A DNA stretch of 64,000 nt. It comes from Strobilurus pachycystidiatus. Its lineage: Eukaryota > Basidiomycota > Agaricomycetes > Agaricales > Physalacriaceae. The translations under genes and the position numbers were made by a program. Below the pieces are notes generated by a model. The model was given only the letters and a program-made list of their open reading frames with translations, made no database searches and was not told the origin of the DNA. Positions within the stretch are counted from its first letter, which is position 1. Every line of letters begins with the position of its first letter. This document shows positions 45,595 through 55,830 of the stretch, in pieces. The DNA lies in contig JAHLMK010000011.1 of assembly GCA_019915135.1 (NCBI GenBank), positions 620,001 to 684,000 on the forward strand, in the 5' to 3' direction.

Positions 45595-46470
45595 CTACAA
45601 GTCTGCACTTGGGTCAGACTGTGGGGGCGTATCGCTTGCAGCGTAGTCTCTGTCCAAAATTTCTTCGGCCTCCTGACTATCATCAGCCGCAGAGGGCTCT
45701 AGAGGAACAGCGACGTCTCGGAGGATGATTGGTACTTGTTGGAATTGTTGTGGTCGGAAGGTGGTCAAGGAGATCATGCTCTCTGCCAAGCCTGAGATGT
45801 CCATGACTGGTCCAAGGGAGCTAAACAGGCGCAGGTCATCACGCAGTTCATATTGATAGGTAGGAGCGCCTGTAACATACCTTGCAGCTTCGTCTTCGTT
45901 CTCGGAATCTGAGTCAGAGTCAGTCTCTGTCTCGACTGTTCTTGGGCCAATGCTGGGGGTAGAAGGGCCGTCGTCCTGAGCATTCGCCTGTGATGAAGAC
46001 AGTCTGAAGCCTCGAATAGAGATGTTGTGAGAGGTTCTGCGCAATCTCGGATGGGGACATAAATTGATTAGAACAAGCAACACGAGAGGAACATACCCTG
46101 CCGTCTCTTCAGCAGACCTCGACGACGGACCGGGAACCGTATAGTCGTCAATCTCTTCTTCGGTCGATATAGCAGACCTTGCGAGATATGAGCTCAAAGT
46201 TTCGGCGTAGTAATTGAACATACTCTTCGCCTGAGGATACGTCCTGCAGGTCTGGAAGACTGTCAACGTCACGGTGAAAGAGACGGGGCCGGACGCGTCT
46301 CCTTGCCCTTGCCCTTGCCTCTCGTTCTTTCCTACACTACGTGTATCAGCAGCCAAGGACAGGGTGTACGGGGGAAGCGTACTCGGCAAGCTGAATGCTC
46401 CAAAGCAATTGGCCCATGATTGGCACTTGTACGTCGGGCAGACGCGTCGAATAGACCCAATATATAGCAC
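45595..46470 (-). CDS. Hypothetical acidic protein
   Basis: A frame reading FSLPSTLPPYTLSLAADT and SFTVTLTVFQTCRTYPQAKS leads to MFNYYAETLSSYLARSAIST. After a 57-base intron (GTATGT...GCGCAG, about 46040-46098) it continues GTSHNISIRGFRLSSSQAN, a Ser/Asp/Glu-rich run, then RYVTGAPTYQYELRDDLRLF, VPIILRDVAVPLEP and an acidic end at 45595. No ATG lies at the start of the frame; the first in-frame ATG is at 46221, so either the protein starts there or an upstream exon is missing. The beta-rich ending and acidic linker show no known family. No transmembrane segment remains once the intron is removed. Confidence 0.5.
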   Translation of the reverse strand: MLYIGSIRRVCPTYKCQSWANCFGAFSLPSTLPPYTLSLAADTRSVGKNERQGQGQGDASGPVSFTVTLTVFQTCRTYPQAKSMFNYYAETLSSYLARSAISTEEEIDDYTVPGPSSRSAEETAGYVPLVLLVLINLCPHPRLRRTSHNISIRGFRLSSSQANAQDDGPSTPSIGPRTVETETDSDSDSENEDEAARYVTGAPTYQYELRDDLRLFSSLGPVMDISGLAESMISLTTFRPQQFQQVPIILRDVAVPLEPSAADDSQEAEEILDRDYAASDTPPQSDPSADL

Positions 46471-46843
46471 ATCGGGTCACTACCATTGTACAGCAACAAC
46501 GTGACTTGAGACTGTGTGTGCCATTGTTCACCGCGTGCGACGTGGCCAGAACAGGTAGTTGAGCCTAAGTGGTCATCGCAACCCTTGTGGACTGCGTCCG
46601 GTTGTGGCCCGTGGAGACAAGACCAGCGAACAAGTCAAATCATCGTCAAGCAGGGTCATATCTTGTACTTGTCGCAGTGAGGTTGTGATCGCAAAAAGAG
46701 TATCGCAAGGGTGTTGGAATCCATAGGGAAAGGGTCAGACAGAACGGCATCCGAATCCTCCACGAAAGCGAGTGGCGGTACGATTTTACGAAGGTCTTTA
46801 AGAATGAGTTTACCGGATCGGGCACTGGTGACTGGTGACTCAC

Positions 46844-47193
46844 AGGACCCCCGCCAATAGGGTTTGATGTCCGATCCACAAAGTGCCAAATTTGGGAAAA
46901 TTTTGAGACGATGTACGGTGGAAACAGCCAAATTTCGACCTCCGTGGGGACTAATGTATGGTGGCAAACAGCCAAATTTGACCGACATTTGCTGAAATTG
47001 ACCCCCGACAAGACGGCGGGATCCCGACATTGCCTTATTTGGTAACCGCTTGCCTAGCGGGCGCAAAATTTCCACTAAAATCAACCCTCTGGCCGCCGAT
47101 GTCCGATGGAAACAGCCAAAAACGGCAAAATTCTGAAATTTCCGGACTGCCAAAAATGACCCTCTCATGCATCGGACATCAAACGGGGGTCCT
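46844..47193. mobile_element. 350-base non-autonomous TIR element with 8-base target duplication, next to NUF2
   Basis: Termini AGGACCCCCG and CGGGGGTCCT are perfect 10-base inverted repeats. They extend into TTTGATGTCCGAT (left, after a 10-base insertion) and ATCGGACATCAAA (right). Both ends are flanked by the exact 8-base direct repeat TGACTCAC (46836-46843 and 47194-47201). Inside are repeated AAACAGCCAAATTT-like motifs and no supported gene. An 8-base duplication fits the hAT or Kyakuja-Dileera-Zisupton superfamilies; the termini alone do not decide. The right end is 52 bases upstream of the NUF2 start codon. Confidence 0.85.
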
Positions 47194-47253
47194 TGACTCA
47201 CGGCATGTGGCTGTGACATATCACGCTCGCGTCCAACTTGATCAACAACCACG

Positions 47254-48997
47254 ATGGCACCAGTGAGCACGTACCCCGACATGACTCCCGAGGAGATATC
47301 CGATCTCTTCTGCGAGTGGGGTCTCGACGTGACTCCGGAATCCCTCCGGAAACCCACGTCCGAAGTGGTTGAGATGATCTACGCGGCTTGCTTGGCGCAA
47401 GTAACTCATATTACGCGCGACAGTCTCCAACAGCCGATTCAAGAGGCCCTTCAGGCAACTATAAACTCTCAGGGTCAAGACGAAAAGGTGAATGTCCAAT
47501 CAAGACGCTCAAATCACATCTCATCTCGATCAGCCTCTGTACTTACCAGCGTCGAATTTGATGTTCCTCTTCAAGCATCTGTGGGTTCACCGTCGCATAT
47601 CCAAGACCCTTCTCATATGCACACAGATTACGCCTCATGAAGGCTGCTGGTCACGAGGACTTCTCTCTGGTTGATATCGTGAATCCCAAACCCGGGCGAA
47701 CGATGACATTTCTGGCCGCTATTATCAACTTCGTGAAATTCACAGATCAATTCTGTGAGCCGTTCGTCAAGGAAGTTCAACAGCGCTCGGAAGCCATCCT
47801 ACTTGAACGGAACCAGATCACGGAGGAGCTGGATCATATCCAGAATCAAATCGCGACCATGAAGTTATTTGCTTTCTGTCCTTCCGTCGATTGTCTCTGA
47901 CTCTCGTTATCAGAGCAAAAATGGCCGAGGACGAGCCGAAATGTGAAGAATTGCGGAGAGAAAATCTCACCCTCAGGTCAAGGGTGCTCGCCGCAAAAGA
48001 AGAGCAGACGGCTGGGCTTGCAGAGCTCGAGAAGCTCAAGAGCGAGAAGACTTCTCTCTTGAAACGAAAGGTTAGAGTCAGCCAACCGTGAATACTCACA
48101 AACACTCATCATGTTCAACGTAGGAGATTTTGAACGACGAGTTGGAAAGTGTGAACGACTCGGTCTTGCGTACCCGGTCCAGAATAGTTCAATCTCCGGA
48201 ACGTATTAAGCGCAATATCACGGCGATGGGTACAAATGCGAACGAGGACAAGAGGACTGTGGCGTTGCAGGAGGCCAAGGCGAGAGACCTTCAGACAAAG
48301 GTCAATGCCCTGCACAACATTGAACGCGTGAGTCCACACGTTACTGGTTCCTTGCATTCTACCTCAACGTTTCTAGGACGTTCGAGGCTGTATTGAGCAA
48401 CTCCAAACAATTGAGAAGGAATGGACGTCTTTGCAAGCATCGCAGAAGGAGCTCGCAGACCTTCGGGACCATCTTGACGAGAAAAAGATAGAACAGAACG
48501 AACTACAGCTCAGACGAGAGGTATTTTTACATCTATGCCCTCGACGTTCATGTCTGATCACCACCACATAGCGCGTTCGTAAGCAACTGTCCAACGCCAA
48601 CGAAAAGCTCGAACGCGCGCAACGACATGCCGAGGAGAAGCGAGTAGCAAGTCAAAATACCCTCGACCGCCTCAAGCACGATTATAGCGACATGGTGAAT
48701 GAGAGACGCGGTAATGATGAACAGATCGAGAAGCTGCGCTTGGAGGCTGACGCCGTTGAGGCTCAGGTGAGATCATCTGCATCCCTTCTGAGTCTTGTTG
48801 ACATTGTACGATGACAGAAAAATGAACACCTCCGGACCAGCGAACAAGAGCTAAATGAACTCTTGGCGGAATACTGGAAACTTCGACATTCCATTGGTAC
48901 TACTTTGTCTGTTTCACTTCTGTACATCTCTCATTTTGCGACCACAGACGTTTATATGGAGACACTGGCTAATGTTCTCCCTGTCGCTGCCTCCTAG
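47254..48997 (+). CDS. NUF2: Kinetochore protein Nuf2 (NDC80 complex)
   Basis: Nuf2 pairs with Ndc80 to bind microtubules at the outer kinetochore. The start at 47254 (MAPVSTYPDMTPEEISDLFC) continues EWGLDVTPESLRKPTSEVVE and MIYAACLAQVTHITRDSLQQ. Through the next exons follow LPASNLMFLFKHL and EDFSLVDIVNPKPGRTMTFL, AAIINFVKFTDQFCEPFV, the calponin-homology domain that contacts microtubules. The remaining 280 residues are coiled coil (LLERNQITEELDHIQNQIAT, EKLKSEKTSLLKRKE, EQLQTIEKEWTSLQASQKEL, EQELNELLAEYWKLRHSIDV), ending ETLANVLPVAAS with the stop at 48995-48997. About eight short introns. Length (about 450 residues) is normal. A transposable element lies immediately upstream. Confidence 0.93.
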
Positions 48998-49472
48998 AAA
49001 GGACATCGTGGCCTACATATGGCTTACATGAGAGGAAATCACGAAGTCCTCTGTCAAGCTGGAGAACAGGTCCGGAGGGGGCGGTAGAATGGCGAGTTTT
49101 GATAGGTCGAGGACAGTGCAAGATGATAGGTTGACGACCTACCATAATAGGTTCAACTTCTCGTATGCTCTTGTCGGGTGCACAGAATGGAGAATGGAAG
49201 GAAGGCGGGTCATATACCCCAGCGATCCCAGAAAAACATGCTATTCAGAGATGAGTACAAACACCGGGGGCATTCGCCACCTCGTTCCGAAAGGAACGAG
49301 TCAGACTCGTCCTGCACTCACCTGGACGCGACCTGACGTTTCAGCCGGTTGTCGGATGTATCCGGCACTTCAAAGTCAGCTTGGCAGCGTCATAACGGGC
49401 CGTATGATACACAAACGAACCAGCTCGTAGATAAATATGAATGATAATTGATTTTGTAATTGATTTTAATAT
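48998..49472. other. Intergenic between convergent NUF2 and hypothetical gene
   Basis: No supported gene. A perfect 8-base stem CTCGTTCC/GGAACGAG capped by GAAA lies at 49281-49300. Confidence 0.4.
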
Positions 49473-50063
49473 CTATTGATACTTGATGGCCAGCCGGCTA
49501 TAGACGCCGCCATCGATGTGCCGCCCCACCGACGCGCGCCCGTCCATCCCGTTGATTTCGAACTCGAGAAATTTGAGAACGTCGTCGTGCGCTGTCTGCC
49601 GCCGGGATAGCCACAGCCTTGGCTGCGAACCGTGTTTGTACTCGTTGTCCAAGCCGGCCACTCCTTGCCATATCATCTCTTCCCACCATATTCGTCCAGC
49701 ATCGTCGACCGTGGCCGCCCCGACATACGGACGACCATAAGGACGACCATACGGACGACGTCTGCGCACAGCGCCCCCGTGGTAGCTCCTACAGGCGCGC
49801 AAGACCGCCCATTGCCCCAGGCGCCCGGAATCTAGTCCGGCAGTTCGACGCATTGACGAGACACAGGGAGGTGCGTAACGATTTGATTCTGGGGTCGTCT
49901 GCTCAACAATCGCCACCACGCAGCGCACCCTATCCCATCTGCACTCCCAAAGACGCCTCACAGCCCATTTCCTCCCCATCAACCTACCTCTGAACCCTTC
50001 CCGCCTCCAAGATCGCCCTTCGCGGTCCATCGTTCCCCAGCGCAATCCACGCGTGTATCCCAT
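49473..50063 (-). CDS. Hypothetical protein with RPYG repeat
   Basis: A single open frame of 196 codons from ATG 50063 (MGYTRGLRWGTMDREGRSWR). The N-terminal half is Arg/Trp-rich and low complexity and may be partly non-coding. The centre has RRRRPYGRPYGRPYVGAATV, from a 12-base tandem repeat. The C-terminal half (IWWEEMIWQGVAGLDNEYKH, RLWLSRRQTAHDDVLKFLEF, EINGMDGRASVGRHIDGGVY) reads like a folded domain and is the best evidence that this is a gene. No family recognised. It is transcribed away from the gene at 50498. Confidence 0.45.
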   Translation of the reverse strand: MGYTRGLRWGTMDREGRSWRREGFRGRLMGRKWAVRRLWECRWDRVRCVVAIVEQTTPESNRYAPPCVSSMRRTAGLDSGRLGQWAVLRACRSYHGGAVRRRRPYGRPYGRPYVGAATVDDAGRIWWEEMIWQGVAGLDNEYKHGSQPRLWLSRRQTAHDDVLKFLEFEINGMDGRASVGRHIDGGVYSRLAIKYQ

Positions 50064-50497
50064 CTGCTCGTTTTACGTACGCTGTCGAGACTTGAGCGCA
50101 CAATTCATTTTCGCCTACCCGAAAAACTCTACTCCCGTCATCGTGTCAGTGCTTTAAATTTGTCATAACGATAACACTGACCGTTGTTCATAGACCTGTT
50201 GCTGAGCTAGTTTTCGACGTGGGTGGCCTATTTTTCTGCCTTTCTCGTTTAGTTGATCTACCGTCGGGGATCGTTAGATCTGGATTTCCGTCAGTGTTTT
50301 CGATCCTTCTGAACAGCTGTCGTACTCACCTGAAATTTGGGCTTGAAGGTCACGGTTACAATCCTAAGTGACTGCCGACATTTTCTCGTTCTGAACTCCA
50401 GTCAGTGCATTTCGACCTTTTTGATGCAGTCTTGTACCCACAGTGCTGTAGATTCAACTTCGTTCATCTTCCCTTTGATCGCAGTCCTTTGAAGACT
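50064..50497. other. Intergenic, divergent promoters
   Basis: No supported gene between the starts at 50063 and 50498. Confidence 0.4.
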
Positions 50498-50955
50498 ATG
50501 TCTGCCCCCATTGACATCCCAGGGGCCCATCGAGTACCACAAGCAGTAGCTAACAACCAAGGTTGTGTCATCCTATCATGTTACGGTGAGACGAACGGAC
50601 GCACTATCGCGGAAGCACGACGGCTTGCTACGCACGCCATACAACTTCTCACCACCGTTGGCCGTTGGGGACGCGCACTTCGACAAGTAGTGCGTAGCAA
50701 TGACGAAGGAGACCGCCGGGCACTGCTTGTTTTCTAGTCAGTGATGTTTCTTTCCTTCCTTGCACCAGCCGTTGACTGTTAAGCAGCCGTCTCTCCCCCG
50801 AATACCGTCTACCTGCCCACGCTGCAATCTATGAACCAAACAGCATGGCGTACCTTGGTGAAATGTTTTGGAACGATGTCGGCGGAGTCTTTCAATATCC
50901 TCAGGATCCCATAAACATCTCAAGTTTGGAGCTTCCGACCTTCCTTGGCTCGTAG
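50498..50955 (+). CDS. Small hypothetical protein, two exons
   Basis: The start ATG at 50498 gives MSAPIDIPGAHRVPQAVANN, then CVILSCYGETNGRTIAEARR and LLTTVGRWGRALRQVVRSND. An intron of about 65 bases (GTCAGT...AAGCAG) splits the codon for Tyr in LLVFYRLSPEYRLPAHAAIY. The second exon continues EPNSMAYLGEMFWNDVGGVF and QYPQDPINISSLELPTFLGS, stop at 50953-50955. About 130 residues, neutral, no membrane segment or signal peptide, no known family. The clean splice with a continuous reading frame supports a real gene. Confidence 0.55.
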
Positions 50956-51320
50956 TATGTGCAATTCTTGACCCTGTTACTCTGACTGAATGTCTTCAGT
51001 ACACTCGACTGACATGACCATCAATCACATCCCTTTCTTGATCTCTTCGTCTCTTGTTGTAGGATGCTTTGTTTGTTGCATCTTATCTGTATCTAGTCAA
51101 CCCACATTCTGTATTTAACAACTGTACACACCTTGTGACTCTCGTCTACTTGTATCATCAGTTACTGTATCTTGTGCAACCGTAAATCGTATCGGGCCTT
51201 CTTGAGAATGGAACTGTCAGTAGCGGTGAATCAAGTACATAATCGATGTCCGTACCATGGTTACCCCAATGCTACAACTGAGGTAGCTGCCTTGGGTTTC
51301 GCCCGAAACGTTATTCTTGG
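50956..51320. other. Intergenic before TIR element
   Basis: No supported gene; contains the left target-site copy ATTCTTGG at 51313-51320. Presumably the 3' region of the gene ending at 50955. Confidence 0.4.
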
Positions 51321-51793
51321 TAGACATGAGCACGAATGTCGGATGTTTTTGGATATTTCAATTATATTCGTATCCGACATCCGAAGATATTCGGATGTCG
51401 GATGTCGGATACCACTCGGATGTCGGATACCTCTCGGATGTCGGATGTCCACTTTCTGAGCAGACATCCGAGACATGATAGTGTGGGCTGTAGTATATGA
51501 GTGTTCTGTGTTAGCTATGTGACTCTAATTGACATTTACAGACAGTGTAATATCATAACTTCATAGTAGGTATGGTTTCAGGCTGCTCTTGATGCAATAA
51601 TACGCCAATACTTATGGATATTCAGATATATTCGAATATATTCGGATGAATATTCACAAATATTCGGATATTGGACGATTATGTCGGATGCAATGTCGGA
51701 TATCCATCCGAATACGAATATCTGGGTTTGGGGTGCACATATTCGTGGTTCGGATGTCGGATACATCCGAATAGACACTCGTGATCATGTCTA
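51321..51793. mobile_element. 473-base non-autonomous hAT-like TIR element, 8-base target duplication
   Basis: The left end TAGACATGAGCACGA and right end TCGTGATCATGTCTA form 15-base inverted repeats with one mismatch. They are flanked by the exact 8-base direct repeat ATTCTTGG (51313-51320 and 51794-51801). The interior is filled with CGGATGTCGGATA-type short repeats in both orientations and an AT-rich centre; there is no coding capacity. Eight-base duplications and TA-starting termini fit hAT-type elements. The element is probably a MITE mobilised by an enzyme encoded elsewhere. Confidence 0.83.
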
Positions 51794-51930
51794 ATTCTTG
51801 GCCGTCCCGCGGGGGCTACAACGAATAAGATGCCATTGCTCGTATCGATACAATATAAAGTGCGGTATTAATGGTCCGTATTCAGTATGAATGGTACACT
51901 GACGTACACAACAATCTATTCTACTTCGCT

Positions 51931-53540
51931 CTAGTGTCCTCGTTTGGTTCGTACACGGTCCCAATCTACATTCGCCAAGATCTCTTCCCTTGTATCCTTC
52001 GGGAGGACCGAGTCTTCGTCGCGGAAAGAGATAGAAATGTGGGCGTGCTGCCCGTCATCCTGCTCCTCCTCCTCGTGGGCAATGTCGCGTCCACCCGCGA
52101 CAGCTCCGATCCATACACCGACATGATGATGTGCACCGTCAGGAAGTTGTAGATAGTCGTAGGGACGCATGAACTGTCCTTTGTTAGGACCCCGAAATGC
52201 GTATATCCGATAATTACGGCCGTATCGCCCACCAGGGTGTATGGGCTCACAGAGCTCGGGGGTAAGAACACCATTTTTCTGTGGATTGAGGGTTCGAACG
52301 GCACAACGTAAAAGTGCAAGAGGAAGATGTGAACCGCCGGGATTGTCTGTGAGCACGGCAAAGAGTCGAACACCGTCTTTCTCATCTTCCGTCTTCCTCT
52401 TCTTGAAACCGCCTGCTTCCTGCCTTGTGTCCTTTTCAAGAGCTTTATATAAAACCTCGAAGCGGAAGTCCCGCAGAGTAGGATCCTTTAGCCAGTGATC
52501 TTTGTCAAAGACTGCCCTCACGAGGGGTACAGGGGGAGGCGGAAAGCGGGGACGTCGGGAGAGGAGGGTGGGATCGTTGTCGCGCAGTTTTTGTGCAAAT
52601 GCGGCGGGGCCTTTGAGAGCATCTTTCTTGCTATACCACGGAGAACGATATGCGATGTCTTCAGGCTCCCAAGTCCAAGCGTGATTCCATTCTTTCACTC
52701 GTTCTTCCAAAGGACCTGCAAAAGCAGTCTGGCTGGGGAGAAGAGGGCATGCGATTCGAAGGGGCCACATAGTACTAGAGAAAAGGAGATTGTTTAGAGT
52801 TCAGATCACAACAGCTGAGCTAATATACGTACTCCCAATCCCGAATGTCTTCATAATGATACACTTCGATGGGGGGGAACTGAGGCCGAACCATGGTGAA
52901 CTGGACCTGGATCCGTAAACCGTTCGTGTATGTACGTTCGATGACTTTATGCGTATCCTGGTTGAAACGACGCAAGAGGAGTCCTTGGCCCGGCTTGTCC
53001 AAAAGTACATCCTTGACGACGGCTTGTTCTTTGTTGTGAGGGTCACCTTCCAGATTGACCATGACTTTGCGGCCTAGCCACGGCGTCGGACCAGTAAACC
53101 CCAAGAAGACGGGTTGGCGACGGGTCTCGGCGGGCTCGGACCCACCGTACCAAGCCTGATCCACTATGCGAAGAGAATTGACGTGTACAAGGAGAGACTG
53201 GAGAGTGTGAGGAATCGTGGTGGGTAGATGAGCAAATGGTACTAACCTGGACTTCTATCCTATTATCATTGTGAAGATGAAGAACCACCGTAGCGTGACG
53301 CTGTCCTCCCTTCTCCGAGATATCAACCACAAACCCAGGACCGGCTTCTCTCCCGTTCGGCAACCTACACCTGACCAGATCACCGACTGTTACGACCTTC
53401 ATGAGACGATGTTTGGGAACACAGATGCAATCACCATTGTCGGTGAAAAGCTCTACGCCTGCGATGAAAGAACGACTTGACAAGGTGTGGCGTCCCACCT
53501 GCTTCGTCTCCGTGTCCTCGAAGAGATCTCCAAACCCCAT
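51931..53540 (-). CDS. Hypothetical protein, three exons, possible KOW-like segments
   Basis: The start ATG at 53540 (MGFGDLFEDTETKQVGRHTL) continues SFIAGVELFTDNGDCICVPK, HRLMKVVTVGDLVRCRLPNG and HATVVLHLHNDNRIEVQ. An intron of about 85 bases leads to WYGGSEPAETRRQPVFLGFT, GRKVMVNLEGDPHNKEQAVV and EVYHYEDIRDWEY. A second intron of about 60 bases leads to TMWPLRIACPLLPSQTAFAG, HAWTWEPEDIAYRSPWYSKK, ALLRCAVRTLNPQKNGVLTP and GRYGRNYRIYAFRGPNKGQF, ending VDWDRVRTKRGH at 51931. Small beta segments of the type VGDLVRC...GFVVDI and GRKVMVNLEGD look like KOW/SH3-type barrels as in Spt5, but this is a resemblance only. About 470 residues. Well-formed gene of unknown role. Confidence 0.65.
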
Positions 53541-54435
53541 GATCCAATTAGAGGGACGGGGAAGGGATGCGTCAGGATGTGCGCTGATACGCAGGGTACT
53601 ATTCCAGTACTAGAAACGGGGAATTTTGCGATTCCTGAACAGCCCAAAGACCTTAGGAACCTCCAGTCAAGTACTTAGGATAGAGCACGCAGGAGTTACT
53701 GCCTTGACGCGGGCAAGCCTCCAGGACAAGGTCCAAGCGCCTTAACAAGTCCTTTAGGACAGGCGCGATCGAAACCTTCGATCACCTTCATCCGAATATC
53801 CTTATCCGCGCGTTGGATCCCTTTCAAGATCCCGTACCTTTGCGTGTACCTTGTACTACAGACGATGTGCTATAACCATTCGCACCCAAGGAGGGTCCAA
53901 GGTCTCCAGGCGGTTCAGTTCGAGCGACCCAAGACCTGCGCACCTCAACCCAAAGACCTGGAAGGTCCCGAAATAGTTCAAGGACGTCACAACCCTTTTG
54001 GGGAAACAATCTTCGGAGCTGTCAAGGACTCCGAACCGACGCCTTCCGCTATGCCGATCGATCATGATCCACGATCAAGGACCACCCCGAAAGCAGGGTG
54101 TATTACCACTTTAAGAAAGCACTCCCCTGTAGTGTCTGCGCTCGAAAGGACGTTCTTAACGATCTCCATCCAACCTATCCACAAGAAAGCAGGTGTCCGT
54201 AGGACCTTGCAACATAAAGATACCTAAGGATCGAAGTCCTTATCGGACCTTGATCTCCTGGGCACAAGGATTGTACCATACCGCCAAGGTGGCGTATATG
54301 GCTAAAGGACCAAGCGGCCTGTCCGCAGTTGTTTCGACCAGGGATAGCCAATGAGAATCCAGCACTTGTATGACTCGAAAGTCCGATGTATCCGATCCTA
54401 GAATAGATGCTTACTCAGTAGGAACCCACCAGTAG

Positions 54436-54443
54436 TATAAAAG
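54436..54443 (+). promoter_or_regulatory. TATA box of the retrotransposon 5' LTR (candidate)
   Basis: TATAAAAG in an otherwise GC-balanced non-coding stretch 1.4 kb upstream of the first gag ATG. Position is plausible for LTR transcription; inference. Confidence 0.4.
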
Positions 54444-55258
54444 GGCCCAAAGGACCCATATTTCGGTAGCTTAGAGCCCCCTCCAGTAGCCGCTAGTCAG
54501 ACGCAGCCGTTGTAGTGAATCTATCTCGAGTTTCGACTCATTTCTGCAAAGTACACAAAGACCCCAAAGACCTTTCCAAGATTTAAAGACATCAGGTGTT
54601 GCCAAACTCCTTGAAAGACTCGAAAGAACCTTATTCCGACGTACCAAGTCAAGTACCAACGAATCTACTTGGTGTTAGAACCTTGTATTCGCAAGAAGGC
54701 CGGTTTGCAAGTGGTTCTGCCCTGCACTCACGCTCTTTCGTGAAGTACTTCCCTTTGAGGAATAAGTCGAGTTTGAACGAGTGTTGTCAACGTCTGAGAC
54801 ACCTTTCGGAACCTTTGGTCCCGGTGCAAGACACTAGAAGTTTGGTTTAAGTGCAAGAAGGAGTCCTTATCGTTAGCAGTCCAGTGGCGTAAAACCTGCG
54901 GTAGCGGCCTGACGATTCCAAGACAAAGTCCTTGTACACCAGAGCACTTGATAGGTAGAAGCTACATTGCCTCGCGCTGTTTAAGGTCTTCATACGTCAA
55001 GAGGTTCGGCCTACGACTTCAAGGTTTTCTTGTGTCATTTCGATCAGAATCCCTACACCCCCCAAAAACAACTCGTAGTTTAACTACAGCGATTCGGAAT
55101 ACATCTCTATTTCTCCATTACCCAAAAGCACCTTGTTCTCTCGAACCTTTGTGCACCCCAGCTCCCTTACAAGGAGTACTAGTTGTGATAAGGATTGATA
55201 GTGTGGTTAGACGATAGCTTCTTTTCAGAGGTCTATTCCGAACTTGCACATCATATTT

Positions 55259-55276
55259 TGGAGCCCACCGCGAGGG
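55259..55276 (+). other. Candidate primer-binding site
   Basis: TGGAGCCCACCGCGAGGG starts with TGG, as needed for complementarity to the CCA end of a tRNA, and lies just after a CA dinucleotide (55252-55253) and 45 bases before the gag frame opens. The cognate tRNA was not identified. Confidence 0.4.
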
Positions 55277-55830
55277 GGTGTAAATTTTGATTTCGAAAAA
55301 GACTTCTAAGTCGACCTTGAGATCGGAATCTCCATAAACAAAAGACACTGGCTGCAAGGAACTCTGGTCGTTACACCAACAGCCAGAACCGCGCAAATCC
55401 ACAACCACCAAAAGGAGACCCAGTTATTGCCGGATCTTCAAATCCAGCAACCTCTGGTATCACTAGTCGCCTAAGAAGCAATCGCCCAATCGCCGGCTCA
55501 CTTTACAACGGTTTACCTAGTGAAGTAGCTCAAGCACAGCGACGCTTTGCAGACCCGACTACTCCCAAGAACCAAAAGAAGAAACGTACGCAAGTACCAC
55601 CTTCAACACCTACTGCCTCTAGGATCAGATCTTCTTCAGATCCTGAATCACCTTCGAGAACTCCAACCAGTATCCGAAGACATTCGGACTCTAGAACTTC
55701 GCCTAGTCCCGCATTTGTGACACCTTTCGGAAGTCCTTTGACTGACCTTGAAGACCCCGAAAGTCCAGAACCTATTACCCCCTTCATTGACTTTAACCCG
55801 TCTACCCAAAACACGATACCAGTTCCAGTA

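Noticed and set aside
46656..47357. Minus-strand open frame of 233 codons
   Set aside because: It runs through the TIR element and into the NUF2 first exon on the opposite strand; no family signal and no exon logic.
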